A program made the translations under genes and the position numbers. From contig DINQ01000015.1 in the NCBI GenBank assembly GCA_002426795.1, forward strand, positions 1-64,000: a DNA stretch of 64,000 nucleotides. Reading direction: 5' to 3'. The notes under the pieces were generated by a model, which had not been told where the DNA came from, did no database searches, and saw only the letters and a program-made list of their open reading frames with translations. Shown here in pieces: positions 7,407 through 18,200 of the stretch (position 1 is the stretch's first letter; every line of letters begins with the position of its first letter). The DNA comes from Bacteroidales bacterium UBA5536 (GTDB lineage: Bacteria; Bacteroidota; Bacteroidia; Bacteroidales; F082).

Positions 7407-10400
7407 TTACTTCCGGTCTTCTCCGCTTGCAGGTAAAACGATGGTAAAAGAGGTTCCAACACCCGGTTCAGAGCGGAAACTGATGTTGCCGCCCGCAGCT
7501 TTTACAATGTTGTGCACGATAGATAAACCCACTCCCATCCCACTCGATTTGGTGGTAAAATTGGGTGTGAACACCTTTTTTTGCTCAGCTTCGGTCATGC
7601 CCTTGCCATTGTCGGTGAGGATAATTTCGATGTTGCTTTCTTTTTTCTGCACGAAAATATCGATCAAGCCATCCTTTTTTGTGCCGATGGCCTGCAAGGC
7701 ATTTTTGAGCAGGTTGCCAAGCGCACGCCCCATGTTTTTCTGGTCGGCTATGATCAGGCAAGGCGCTTTTTCTGATACATTTAATACGATCTTTACGTTT
7801 GGCGACTCGTTGTAGAGCACGATGATCCGTTGTAAAAGTTCCGCAATATCAAATTGTTCGGGATTATTAACCGGCATGCGGGCAAAATCGGAAAAAGCAG
7901 AAGCGATGGCATTGAGCGTATCAATCTGCTCGATGAGCGTATGGGTAGTCTGTCTGACCTTTTTTTCGATTTCAGGATCGTTTTCGTCCCAGGCCCGTTG
8001 CAGGTATTGCACGCTCAGACGCATGGGCGTCAAAGGGTTTTTGATTTCGTGAGCGACCTGCTTTGCCATTTCGCGCCAGGCCGATTCGCGTTCGGAACGA
8101 GCCAGCAAATCAGCACTTCTGGCCAGTTCGCTAATGAGCTGATTGTACTGCCTTACGAGCTGCCCGATCTCATCGTTGCCTTTCCAGGAAATGGGTTCGT
8201 TTGTTTTATCGATGCGTACTTCTTTCATTTTGGTCTGAATCATCTGCAAAGGCAGTGTCAGGCGGCGCGAGAGGAGCAGCATCACCAGGGCAGATAGGCC
8301 AGTGAGCAAAATGAAGATATTCACGTAGGTGAGCAAAAAGGCGGAGATTTCGTTGCGCAACTCCGATTCGCGCGCAAAATAAGGCAGGTTGAGGTAAGCC
8401 CGCAGTTTGCCCTCGCTGTCGCGGTATGGAATGTAAGAAGAGTAATACGTTCCATTTCCTATCTTCTCCTGGTGTAGGTAAAAGAGCGAACGGCCTTCTA
8501 TCATGTTTTCGAAAGCATCGGGATTCATGCGCCGCGAGAGCAAATTTTTATCGAATATTTCAGGGCGCGATGTCGCCAACAGCCTGCCATCCAGGTCGTA
8601 AAGATTGATGTCGGAGAAAAATACCAATGAGAATTTATTTAGGATTTCGTAGAGATAATCTGTGATGCCCGGATCGTCAAGCGATTCGTTTTTCATTTTG
8701 TGTTCGAGCTCGATCAGGATTGAACGGGTTCGTTCGGCCAGGAAATCATCGTTTTTCTGGCTGTAGAGGTTGCTGATGAAAAAGACCGAGGTGATACCAA
8801 TGACCGCAAAAGAAACGCCAAGTGCAGACAAAATCAGCAGCTGGAGTTTGAAACGGAAGCTCATGGTTTGACTGAACCAGTAGTTGTTCTGTTTCAGGCC
8901 AAAACCAATTAGCAATACACCAATAATTCCAAGGAAAAACACAAAATAAGAAAAAGGAGAAATGAGTTCGATGAGTTTTTGGCCGGGCTTGCTTACCACA
9001 AGCATGCGTTTGCTGCTCAGCAGATAGTTGTAATGCCTGTATTCGCCGTCATTATAGAATCCTTCTGTGGTCTGAGTCATTTCCTGCAGATGCGGCGGGT
9101 AGAGGAAACTTCCGAATTTGTAGACCAGCAGGCTATCCTGGTAATTGGAAAAGGAATAATTGGAAAAGTCTCGGGTAAAACCTTTGCTCTGGTCGATAAG
9201 CAGTTCAGGATAACCCAATCCTTCGGGAATATATTTGAAATAGAATTCGAGGTAGAGACTGACATAATCGAGGGAATCATTCGTGTTGCCAGCTAATTGG
9301 ATTTTGGCCAGGTAGTATGGTCCGAGCAGATTGTCGTCGATATAAAACAATGAAGAATCGGCCACTGCTGTGCCAAAGCTGCGTACAATACCATCGAAAT
9401 AATCGGCACAACTCGTCAGGTAATTTTCTGGCTGAATCATGAGTTCTTCGTCAGGCCGACAAATTGTTACAGTAAGATTATATCGATCAAAATAGCCTTT
9501 TATATATCTGTTTTTCAGATATTTAATTGTATTATCGTCTCCAGTTTCTGACGCCTGGTTTTCATCCTGCAGTAAGGAAACTATGGTAGTATCAGCTTTT
9601 ATTTCCGCTGCCAGATCAATGTAAAGGTATTCGAACATGGGGTCTGATTCCAGCCCCAGCTTAAAGGCAGTGAGTGCCTGTTCGCTATCTGATTTCCTGG
9701 CACTGATTTCGTAAAAGACATCCGTCAGCAGGAAAGAAAACAGCAACAAAAACCAGACATACACAGAAATGCCATACCTGGAATCGCCGAATTTGACCTG
9801 CAATATAAACAAGACAAACAGTAAGTTGCCTGTTACAAAGGCAATAAATTGCTGAGGTAGCAGATTTCGCCATAAAAAAAAGCAAACTACTGCGATGGGC
9901 AGATAGACCAATGTCAACTGGCCAAATTTATCATCAGTAAAGAGTAATAAACTGAAAACTCTTTTGATAAAGACAAAAAAGGTAATTGTGAGAGCACTTA
10001 CGAGTGCAAAGGCCAGGTAGCTTTCGAGGTCGAAGCGAAACAAGCCGGTGTATGAAAGTTGGTCAGCCGCGTGGTATATCAGCTGGTTAATCACGAAAAT
10101 AAAGAGGGAATAAGACAGCAAAAAGAATACCGTCACTACAGAAAAACGAAGCAGATTTTTGGTGGTCGTCACACCGGGAGTTATCATACGATAAAGTGCA
10201 ACAGCGATAGCCCATAGCATCTGTACATCAAGTAATAGCGCTCCGAAGCTTGTTGAAGGGAGCAAAAAACCAAAATAAAAAGAATTGAAAATGGTGGCCT
10301 TACTGATACACAAATATGGTAGAACCAAGGCGGCAAGGGCACGGATCAATACTGCTGCAGCTACAAATATGATGAGCACTAACCAGTGTTTTGGCGGTCT

Positions 10401-11111
10401 TTGTCCAAACAAGCTGAAGATACTGATTCTGGCGAGTACATACATCAAAGAAATCGTCAGCATCAAAACCAGAAGCGTCAATACCGACACCAACATGGTT
10501 GGCGTTTGATCCTTCTCGAATTGCACAACAAATAAGGCCTGGTCATTTCGGTCATAAACCGTTTCCCCAGCCTGACTCAGGCTGACAATACGGGCTTTGA
10601 TATCGGGTGAAAGCAAGTCAGCGGAAAATCCATTGCGCAGGAAAGAATTCTCAATCGGATAATTGACATAGATTGTTGTGAAGAAAAGTGCTACACGATT
10701 GCCCTGATCAGCAAGATTCAATTTGCGTGTCAGGTAAGACCCGTTTTCGAGTTCTACGATTGTATCCTTCTGCTGTGGTAAAAGTGAAATCAGATTTATA
10801 TCAGGGACAAAATGATTTGTAGACCAATAAGTCAGTGAATCGTATTCGAAAATGAAAATGTTTGTTTGCGGAAAGAGCTCCTCAAATTTAGTACTCCAGT
10901 TATCTTGTTTTGCTAAACTATCTTTTTCGTGTAATTTCAAAAGTGTTCTTGCAGCCGCGTCAAACTGATCCTGGTATTTCCAGATTTCACGTTCTAAATG
11001 ACTGGTGAGGTATTTTTCACTTGTTAGGTAAGTGGCATACCAATTAAGTCCGGCGAGTACCAGAAATGAAAAAAGCAGTAAATAGACCTTCCATTTCACA
11101 GACTTTACCAT
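7407..11111 (-). CDS. Large membrane sensor histidine kinase, NtrY-like
   Basis: 1234 residues. A first helix (about 8-28) and an extracytoplasmic segment are followed by a block of about eight helices (about 205-475), a second extracytoplasmic domain (about 480-720), further helices (about 730-795), a third sensor segment and a helix near 940. A HAMP domain follows (LTLPLQMIQTKMKEV onward). The dimerisation/phosphoacceptor motif is VAHEIKNPLTPM with His at residue 1021. The ATPase domain shows NLLKNALQA, DNGKGM and GMGVGLSIV, so all N, G1 and G2 boxes are intact. The kinase core matches the NtrY branch. No response regulator lies next to it, so its partner must be encoded elsewhere. Function of the long multi-helix sensor is unknown. 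Confidence 0.88.
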   Translation of the reverse strand: MVKSVKWKVYLLLFSFLVLAGLNWYATYLTSEKYLTSHLEREIWKYQDQFDAAARTLLKLHEKDSLAKQDNWSTKFEELFPQTNIFIFEYDSLTYWSTNHFVPDINLISLLPQQKDTIVELENGSYLTRKLNLADQGNRVALFFTTIYVNYPIENSFLRNGFSADLLSPDIKARIVSLSQAGETVYDRNDQALFVVQFEKDQTPTMLVSVLTLLVLMLTISLMYVLARISIFSLFGQRPPKHWLVLIIFVAAAVLIRALAALVLPYLCISKATIFNSFYFGFLLPSTSFGALLLDVQMLWAIAVALYRMITPGVTTTKNLLRFSVVTVFFLLSYSLFIFVINQLIYHAADQLSYTGLFRFDLESYLAFALVSALTITFFVFIKRVFSLLLFTDDKFGQLTLVYLPIAVVCFFLWRNLLPQQFIAFVTGNLLFVLFILQVKFGDSRYGISVYVWFLLLFSFLLTDVFYEISARKSDSEQALTAFKLGLESDPMFEYLYIDLAAEIKADTTIVSLLQDENQASETGDDNTIKYLKNRYIKGYFDRYNLTVTICRPDEELMIQPENYLTSCADYFDGIVRSFGTAVADSSLFYIDDNLLGPYYLAKIQLAGNTNDSLDYVSLYLEFYFKYIPEGLGYPELLIDQSKGFTRDFSNYSFSNYQDSLLVYKFGSFLYPPHLQEMTQTTEGFYNDGEYRHYNYLLSSKRMLVVSKPGQKLIELISPFSYFVFFLGIIGVLLIGFGLKQNNYWFSQTMSFRFKLQLLILSALGVSFAVIGITSVFFISNLYSQKNDDFLAERTRSILIELEHKMKNESLDDPGITDYLYEILNKFSLVFFSDINLYDLDGRLLATSRPEIFDKNLLSRRMNPDAFENMIEGRSLFYLHQEKIGNGTYYSSYIPYRDSEGKLRAYLNLPYFARESELRNEISAFLLTYVNIFILLTGLSALVMLLLSRRLTLPLQMIQTKMKEVRIDKTNEPISWKGNDEIGQLVRQYNQLISELARSADLLARSERESAWREMAKQVAHEIKNPLTPMRLSVQYLQRAWDENDPEIEKKVRQTTHTLIEQIDTLNAIASAFSDFARMPVNNPEQFDIAELLQRIIVLYNESPNVKIVLNVSEKAPCLIIADQKNMGRALGNLLKNALQAIGTKKDGLIDIFVQKKESNIEIILTDNGKGMTEAEQKKVFTPNFTTKSSGMGVGLSIVHNIVKAAGGNISFRSEPGVGTSFTIVLPASGEDRK

Positions 11112-11301
11112 ACTGCCATATTTATTCTCCTGTATTTCAGTATTTTAATTCGCTTCAAATTTCAAGCCAAATAAATAGAATATACCGCACTTTCGCGGAC
11201 TAATTGAGGCTAACGCTTATAAAGAGCCAAAATACGCAGAAATCGCCTTAAAACGCAAAATTTGGGCCCAATCTTTTAGACAAGATAATACAAAAAGGAA
11301 T

Positions 11302-12183
11302 TTATTTTTTGGTAAACGTGTAAATCAGGCTAGAATACTGGCCTGACTTTCTTGCGTAATAATTTGATATTAAACCATTTATGAATGCTTTGGGTAGTGC
11401 TAAATTCTTTTTCATGTACTTTTCACTCAATAATGACACATAAAAGGCGTCCCATTTCATCGGATATGTTTGGTGTTGCAGCCATTTGTCTTTTGGGAAC
11501 ACTTTGCGAATACTATCCTGATCAAAATGGTATAAATGCCGTGGTACATCATATCCCGCCCAATATGCCATATAATGCTTAGCATCCCATGAACGAAGAT
11601 TTGGAACAGCCACAACAAGTTTTCCGCCTGGTTTTAAAACCTGGTAAAGAAAATCTGTTTGTGCATTCAAGTCAGGCACATGCTCGAGCACATGCCACAT
11701 GGTGATAAGATCAAAAAAGAGCTTCTCATCTTTCAGCTCATCTATAGATTTATAGATTCTAGATTCAAGTCTTTTTTCAGAAATATCGTTCGCATGCAAA
11801 GATGGTTCAACACCCGTAACCTCCCAACCGCTATTTTTTGCAATAAGTAAAAAGTCACCTATCCCACAACCAATATCAAGCAGTTTTCCCTTATTTGTAT
11901 TTGCGTCTGCAATACTCAGTTTATTTTTGAGATTTCTCTTCTTGACCGCATTGTAAATTTTTGCCGTCAGGCTCGTGTTGTTTACCTGGTGACTTAAATA
12001 GTTTTCCGTTTCATAATAGCGACCAAGGTTTTTGGCATCCGGAAACGGTTCAGTAAATACAATGCCACACTGTTCACACTGATAGAGTGAGAAAGTTTCC
12101 TTAGTCAAAAAATAATCTTTAACTGATTTAACAAAGCGCGTATTTTCACTTGCACAAAAAGGACAGTCGGTTTCGTTTATCAT
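11302..12183 (-). CDS. SAM-dependent methyltransferase with N-terminal zinc ribbon
   Basis: 293 residues. Two CxxC pairs at the N-terminus (CPFC near 8 and CEQC near 36) form a likely zinc ribbon. The class I methyltransferase core follows, with motif I LLDIGCGIGDFL (about 98-109), the acidic end of strand 2 in VTGVEPS, and the post-motif region LKPGGKLVVAVPN. This two-part design (Methyltransf_23-like) occurs in enzymes that methylate sugars, lipids or small molecules. The flippase 9 kb away is the only related gene here, so the substrate is unassigned. The gene is more AT-rich than its neighbours and stands alone between gaps of about 190 and 230 bp. Confidence 0.8.
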   Translation of the reverse strand: MINETDCPFCASENTRFVKSVKDYFLTKETFSLYQCEQCGIVFTEPFPDAKNLGRYYETENYLSHQVNNTSLTAKIYNAVKKRNLKNKLSIADANTNKGKLLDIGCGIGDFLLIAKNSGWEVTGVEPSLHANDISEKRLESRIYKSIDELKDEKLFFDLITMWHVLEHVPDLNAQTDFLYQVLKPGGKLVVAVPNLRSWDAKHYMAYWAGYDVPRHLYHFDQDSIRKVFPKDKWLQHQTYPMKWDAFYVSLLSEKYMKKNLALPKAFINGLISNYYARKSGQYSSLIYTFTKK

Positions 12184-12388
12184 CTGTAAATATTTTTGAT
12201 TTCATAGGTCAGTCCCGAAAGTTTTCGGCAATCCATAACTTTTCATTCACAGTTGGTATGATGATATTCGTATGGATATTTCATTTGTAAATAATTCATT
12301 TCTCTTCGTCACGCACAAACGCCCTCGCGAACCCACGATAATATTTTGAAGCGAGTATCATTATTGTCAGTTTGAAATCACACATGTT

Positions 12389-12404
12389 TGTTTCACGTGG
12401 AACG
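12389..12404. promoter_or_regulatory. parS-like ParB-binding site downstream of mnmG
   Basis: TGTTTCACGTGGAACG matches the conserved bacterial parS core (TGTTNCACGTGAAACA) at all but two positions and keeps the central CACGTG. It lies 7 bp beyond the mnmG stop. A second, better copy lies at the other end of mnmG. Confidence 0.65.
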
Positions 12405-12410
12405 TTAATT

Positions 12411-14285
12411 CTATCTTCCTAAAAATACAGCCAGTACAGAAACATCTGATGGAGAAATTCCACTGATTCGACTTGCCTGTCCAAGTGTTTCGGGTTTCAG
12501 CTTACTCAACTTTTCACGGGCTTCGAATGACAAAGACTTCAAACTTTGATAATCAAAATCAGGTTTCAAACGCAGTTCTTCCAATCTACCCAGTTTATCG
12601 GCGATCTCTTTTTCTTTGGCAATATAACCTTCGTATTTAATCAGTATTTCACTTGCTTCGTAGATCTCGGTTTGGTCATGAACATCCGCAGGTACACTAA
12701 ATTTTAATTCTGGCATGGCTTCGAGCAGGTCACTCATTTGTACCTGAGGACGAAGTAGCAAGTTTGACAATTTTACCTTTTGCTGTAACTCCGGAGTTCC
12801 GTTCTTCTGTAACATGGCATTTACACGGTCAGGATCAGCGCTGGTATTTTTAATCGTAGCAACCAAATGATCAATATGCTTTTGTTTTTCAATAAACTTA
12901 TTGTAGCGGTCTTGTTTAGCAAGCCCCATTTTGTAAGCTAGCTCTGTTAGTCGTGCATCGGCGTTATCCTGACGAAGTAAAATACGATATTCTGCACGGC
13001 TGGTAAACATCCGGTAAGGCTCATCTACTCCTTTTGTGATTAGATCATCGATTAAAACGCCAATATAGGCATCGGCACGACCCAAAATGAATGGATCAAG
13101 CTCATTAAGTTTGAGATGTGCATTAATCCCCGCCATCATTCCCTGTGCTCCTGCCTCTTCGTAGCCTGTAGTTCCATTAATTTGCCCTGCAAAATATAAT
13201 CCATCTATTAATTTTGTTTCTAAAGTATGTTTTAGTTGTTGAGGTGGAAAGTAATCATATTCGATGGCATAACCAGGCCGGAAGATTTTCGCCTGCTCAA
13301 ATCCTTCGATCTGGCGAAGAGCCTTCACTTGGACATCGTCGGGTAGCGAAGAACTAAAGCCATTGATATAATACTCGATGGTATTCCAACCTTCGGGCTC
13401 GACAAACAACTGATGAGAATTTTTGTCGGAGAAACGATCGATTTTATCTTCGATGCTTGGGCAATACCTTGGGCCAACACCTTCAATCCGTCCGTTAAAC
13501 ATGGGTGAAAACTTAAAACCGGTTCGCAAAGTATCGTGCACCTTATTGGAGGTATAAGCCATATAACAACTTCTTTGCTTTTGGAGTTTGGGTTTTTCCA
13601 GGTAACTAAAACCACGTATTTCTTCGTCGCCCGGTTGTTCTGTGAGTCTTGTAAAATCAATGGTGCGACCATCAACTCTTACAGGCGTTCCCGTTTTCAT
13701 TCGACTGGCTTCAAAACCCAGTTCAACCAGTTGTTCGGTAATACCTGCACTTGGCCGATCGCCCATCCGGCCGCCCCCAAAAGACTTTTCGCCAATATGA
13801 ATAACACCGTTTAAAAAAGTTCCATTTGTCAATACTACTGCTTTACAGTAGATGGTTTGCCCCATGGCTGTTCTGACGCCTTTAATCTTTTTGTCTTCTA
13901 CAATCAGACCCATTACAGTGTCCTGCCAAAAATCAACATTTTGGGTCTCTTCCAGCATTCTTCGCCATTCCAGAGAAAACAGCATGCGGTCGCTTTGCGC
14001 TCTTGGACTCCACATTGCAGGCCCTTTTGATTTATTCAGCATCCTGAATTGTATCATAGTACGATCGGTGACGATTCCTGCATATCCACCCAATGCATCA
14101 ATTTCACGTACTATTTGTCCCTTCGCAATCCCACCCATAGCCGGGTTGCATGACATCTGTGCAATTGTTTGAAGGTTCATGGTAATCAGCAGCACCTTGC
14201 TTCCCATATTGGCAGCAGCTGCGGCAGCTTCAGATCCTGCATGACCTGCACCAACAACGACAATATCATAATGATCGAAAATCAT
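12411..14285 (-). CDS. mnmG: tRNA uridine-5-carboxymethylaminomethyl(34) synthesis enzyme MnmG (GidA)
   Basis: 624 residues, the normal family length. With MnmE it installs the cmnm5 group on uridine 34 of tRNAs, using FAD, NADH and methylenetetrahydrofolate. The N-terminal FAD site is DIVVVGAGHAGSEAA. GidA signatures are clear: SCNPAMGGIAKGQIVREIDALGG, GGGRMGDRP, RAEYRILLRQDNAD, and the C-terminal GISPSDVSVLAVFLGR. Both ends of the gene are flanked by parS-like sites, a placement often seen because gidA tends to lie near the replication origin. ybeY follows upstream on the same strand, 61 bp away. Confidence 0.97.
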   Translation of the reverse strand: MIFDHYDIVVVGAGHAGSEAAAAAANMGSKVLLITMNLQTIAQMSCNPAMGGIAKGQIVREIDALGGYAGIVTDRTMIQFRMLNKSKGPAMWSPRAQSDRMLFSLEWRRMLEETQNVDFWQDTVMGLIVEDKKIKGVRTAMGQTIYCKAVVLTNGTFLNGVIHIGEKSFGGGRMGDRPSAGITEQLVELGFEASRMKTGTPVRVDGRTIDFTRLTEQPGDEEIRGFSYLEKPKLQKQRSCYMAYTSNKVHDTLRTGFKFSPMFNGRIEGVGPRYCPSIEDKIDRFSDKNSHQLFVEPEGWNTIEYYINGFSSSLPDDVQVKALRQIEGFEQAKIFRPGYAIEYDYFPPQQLKHTLETKLIDGLYFAGQINGTTGYEEAGAQGMMAGINAHLKLNELDPFILGRADAYIGVLIDDLITKGVDEPYRMFTSRAEYRILLRQDNADARLTELAYKMGLAKQDRYNKFIEKQKHIDHLVATIKNTSADPDRVNAMLQKNGTPELQQKVKLSNLLLRPQVQMSDLLEAMPELKFSVPADVHDQTEIYEASEILIKYEGYIAKEKEIADKLGRLEELRLKPDFDYQSLKSLSFEAREKLSKLKPETLGQASRISGISPSDVSVLAVFLGR

Positions 14286-14305
14286 AAGTTTTCAGTTTAG
14301 GTTTA

Positions 14306-14321
14306 TGTTCCACGTGGAACA
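14306..14321. promoter_or_regulatory. parS-like ParB-binding site upstream of mnmG
   Basis: TGTTCCACGTGGAACA is a perfect 16-bp palindrome and a known parS variant, one position away from TGTTNCACGTGAAACA. It lies between mnmG and ybeY, 20 bp before the mnmG start. ParB would load here; spreading could also affect local transcription. Confidence 0.75.
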
Positions 14322-14346
14322 GCACGATTAGTAAGTTAAATAGTAA

Positions 14347-14769
14347 TCAGTTAAGCGGGTACAAAGATAGGCATTTCTGTTCGGCAGCACGCATGGAGAC
14401 AATTTCTTCCGGAGACTTATCCTGGAAACCTATCAAATGAAGTACACCATGGATCATTACTCTAAACAATTCTTCTTCAAAAGCAACATTGATTGCTTCA
14501 GCATTATCTGAAACCCGATCAACACTAATATAAATTTCGCCAGAAATAATTTTTTCATCCTCACTTTGATCGAAAGTAATTACATCCGTGTAATAATCAT
14601 GGTTCAGGAAATTCTGATTCATTTTCAGCAAATGATCATCGCTACAAAACAAAAAAAAGACCTCTCCAGTCTTTTTTCCAAAGGTCCCGATCATCTCATG
14701 TACCCAATTGAGTGTCGTAGCCGAAACTTCTTTTGGTACTTCAACATCAATCCCGCCTGTTATGATCAT
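14347..14769 (-). CDS. ybeY: Endoribonuclease YbeY (16S rRNA maturation)
   Basis: 140 residues, typical length. YbeY is a zinc-dependent RNase for 16S rRNA 3' end maturation and ribosome quality control. The fold markers LNHDYYTDVITFDQS and GEIYISVDRV are present, as is the metal motif HGVLHLIGFQDK. The canonical H-x3-H-x5-H has Asp in place of the third His; this appears to be the usual Bacteroidetes form, so I do not read it as loss of activity. The gene begins inside the end of the upstream small gene (23-bp overlap), so they are co-transcribed. Confidence 0.93.
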   Translation of the reverse strand: MIITGGIDVEVPKEVSATTLNWVHEMIGTFGKKTGEVFFLFCSDDHLLKMNQNFLNHDYYTDVITFDQSEDEKIISGEIYISVDRVSDNAEAINVAFEEELFRVMIHGVLHLIGFQDKSPEEIVSMRAAEQKCLSLYPLN

Positions 14770-15235
14770 GTTTCAGGTTTTTTTCTGAAATATTACTCCT
14801 AAAATAATTTTTAAGTAAGGATGAGCGCTCATTCGCGATCTTGCTGAAGATATTATTGCGTTCAAACTCCAAACTCAAACAATGTTTCTCAGGAATAAGC
14901 TCCAATCTTTCACTTAACAAACTCATTTTCTGTACATTAGCGTCATCAAATGAATTTGAAAAAAGAGAGTCAGTTTTCCTATATCCGTTTTCGTCAAGGA
15001 TAAAGCGAAAAAAAACACCATTATGGTTTGCTACCACACTAAGAGCGAAATTATTAATCATCAGCGTAGAAGAAAACAGCTCGTACCCACCTAACAAGGC
15101 ACCAAGCAATATTCCTTCTGACTTTTCCCCTATGCCCAATTCTTTTAGAATTTCATCCAAAAATTGCTCAAATACATTGAGTTCTTGTTTCGCATTGGTA
15201 ATGACCAACTCAGTTTTTAGGGTACGATCCTGCAT
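14747..15235 (-). CDS. Conserved small protein, possibly a degenerate GHKL/anti-sigma-type ATPase
   Basis: 162 residues without signal peptide or membrane helix. The middle (about 35-85: EGILLGALLGGYELFSS ... VVANHNGVFFRFILDENGYR) resembles the N-box and G1 region of RsbW-like GHKL ATPases in layout, but the N-box asparagine is not evident and the glycine loop is reduced. I therefore treat ATP binding as unproven. It is tightly embedded between ybeY (23-bp overlap) and the DUF4175 gene (26-bp overlap), an unusually strong coupling. The C-terminus is basic (NLKHDHNRRD). Function unknown. Confidence 0.75.
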   Translation of the reverse strand: MQDRTLKTELVITNAKQELNVFEQFLDEILKELGIGEKSEGILLGALLGGYELFSSTLMINNFALSVVANHNGVFFRFILDENGYRKTDSLFSNSFDDANVQKMSLLSERLELIPEKHCLSLEFERNNIFSKIANERSSLLKNYFRSNISEKNLKHDHNRRD

Positions 15236-18200
15236 TTTTTCGAAGTAAATATCCGTTAACTTTCTTTTTATAATACGGTTGCAAGTCCAAAGGCGATAGG
15301 CGCAATCTTTCTTGCTGGAGCTTTAATATGCTTTTATACTCGAAATCTTCCACAAGGTTTCCAAAATTTTCACCTTTAAATTCATTTGATTCTCTTTTTT
15401 TCTCCTGTTCACGCTGTTGCATTGCTTTCTCTGACTCCAACATCCTGGTTTCTATCTCTTTCTGACGTTCCATCAATCTGGAGTTCACCCGTTTATTCAC
15501 AAGGTCTTCTTCAAGTTTTTCCATTTCTTCAATAATCTGTTGAAGTCCGTCTTCGTTCAGCAATCCTTGAGATTTAAGCTCATTTAACATCTCTTGCATA
15601 CCCTGCCGAATTGCTTCTTGCTGAGCCGCCATGCGCGCCAATTCCTCGCTTTGTTTGCTTTTCGGATCCCCATTTTTTCCAGACTGCGCCTCTTTTCTCA
15701 TTTGATCAAGCTGCTTCCCCAATGCTTCCTGCATTTGACGCATGTTTTGCATACTTTGCTGACCCTTTTGTTGGCCAGGTTTAGGTTGTCCCTGACTCGG
15801 CATCCCACTTGGCATTCCCATGCTATTCTGCATGTTTTCGAGGGATTCAGAAAGCATCAAAGCCAGCTTGTTTATGGCCATCAGGCTGAACTGCTGACTC
15901 CCCAATGCCTTACTTTGTTGCGCATCTTTGAGTTGCAGGAGCGACTCGCTTACCCTGAACCTTACATTTGCCAGCTCGTCGAAAATAAACTGCTCAATCA
16001 TGGGCTGCCTCGCAGCAAGTGCTTTGAGCGAATCCTCAACAATGCGGAAATTCTCTTGAAGCTCTCGTTGCTGGGTCAAAATACCTGGTAAAGAAGGATC
16101 GTCTGCCCGCATACTTCCTAACCTTAGCATCAGATCCTCTTGATTGAGTGAGGAACGAAGAACATTTTCGAGTAGTAAACGCATCGCGTGAGCATCTTCC
16201 ATTTGTTGTTCCATCATGCTTGCTGCCATCGACATTTGCAACATATTGGCCATTTCTTTCATCTTTTTTCCTGCCTTTTTTTTATTGGTGTTCGCTCCTG
16301 AATTGTTGTTCATTTTCATTTGCTCACCTGCCTCTTCCATCGCATCCTGAATTTCTTCTTCGGTTTGATCAGTATCTTCAAGTTTAAAAGGACGTTCCAG
16401 GGCCTCATTCTTTTTCTGAATTGAATCAAGTTCCTGCGTCATCTTTTCAAAAGCATCCTGGTCTTTTTTGAGTGAAGAACTGTCGCTTTGATCTTCACTT
16501 TTCTTCATTTCAGCTTCCTTTTCAAGTTTCTCACCTAAATCCTGGAGCTTTTCTATCAGCTCATTCATGTCTTTCTCTACTTTCAGTTGCTCAAGCAGTT
16601 TAAGGTTTCTATCAAGCAGGTCCTCCATTTTAGTCTGATCTTGTTTTAATTGTTGGAGCATTTCCTGCATCTTTTCTCTTGGCATGTCTTCTAACAGTTT
16701 TTGCAATTCCTCCATCATCGCTTTGAGTTCATCTGGAATCACCTCTTCCAAAAGCTGATCAATCCTTTCCTGCTTCTTTAACAGCTCCTCCGAGGAGGTT
16801 TCATTCTCCTTTTCAAATTGTCTGCTTTCCATTCGCTCTTTGTTCAATTCTTCCCATTCGCTTTGTGCAGACTGCATTTTCTCCTGCAACTGGTTAAGCT
16901 TTTGCTTGTCGTTCCAGTCGAGCTCCTTTTTATTAACAAGATCCTTCAATAATTGATCAATTTCTTTTTTGATATCAGAGCTTTCATTTTTGAGGTTTTC
17001 AATACGTTCTGCGATTGCTTTGTCCTTTTGTTTAGCTATTGAATCAATCTCGTTCCTTGAAGGTACAGCAACGACAAAAGCTTTTGACTGTCGCATTTTC
17101 GCGCCATTAACCGCATCGTTGTCACGAACTTCAAAATGCCCTGTAAGCTGATCACCCGCTACCATATTCAGGCTGTCGAGATTGAGTGTAAAATAGAAAT
17201 CCTGACGAAGTTCAGATTTTGATACAGGAATCAGGAATTCAAAAATATTGCTCTCTTCCTGACTGTCAGGATCCACAATCTGATATTTGAATTTCAGATC
17301 GGTAAAGCCATAGTCATCCGCAATAATCCCTGTAAAAAAGATGTTTTTGCTGAATTCTTCACCCAGTTTTTCGGCCATAATATCCGGATAGGCATCCGGA
17401 ATCATTTCTACTGTAAAACTGAGTTGCTCGCCGTTTTTACTGAAGCGATTGATTGGCCTTATTGTAAAATTTTTCTCACTTCTAATATCTTGCTCCGTCC
17501 TCCACGAATTATCATTCCTCTGAAGCCAGGATGAGTCATTTTGCTCACTCAATAGCAAGCTATCCGTGTCGCGGGCAAAAAATTGCCATTGTATTTGCGT
17601 ACCTTCCGGGACAGCCAGGCGGGTTTTTTCTTTTAGACGTTGTTGTGGCAAGCCCGTGTACGCAGGAAAAACCAAATCGCTTTCGAAGCTCATTAATATG
17701 GGTTTGGGTCGTACTTCGAGCAGTAAACTTCCACTATTATACTTCCCTCCGCTGATACTAAATTGTAAAGATTTAGCAGGTTTCCGAAAAGTATAAATAA
17801 ACTGATTGGCAGTCAATTTTTGCATCTGGTATCGACCGCCATTTAACTCCACAAAAAACTCATCAGGGAAAGCTTCTCCCTTGAGCAATACCTCTAGTTG
17901 AAAATCTTCATTTTGAAGCGTAGACAAGTCAGTGTATGGAAACACAACTTCAAACGGGAGCGGTTTTATATAAGTTTTATCAAAACGAAGGATTCGTTCA
18001 GCAGGTTTTGAAATAAAGGCAGGCAAAAACAAGATGACAGCCAGCAGAACCACAACTGGCACAACAGCATAGCGCAATATGTTCAGGTTACTTTTCAGGT
18101 TAACAGCCTGCACAAAAGGAACAAAACGCATCTGTGAGATGCGTTGCTCTAATGTCGCATTTAATAAATCGCTCTGCGCATCGTGATCGTTTTTTCTCAA

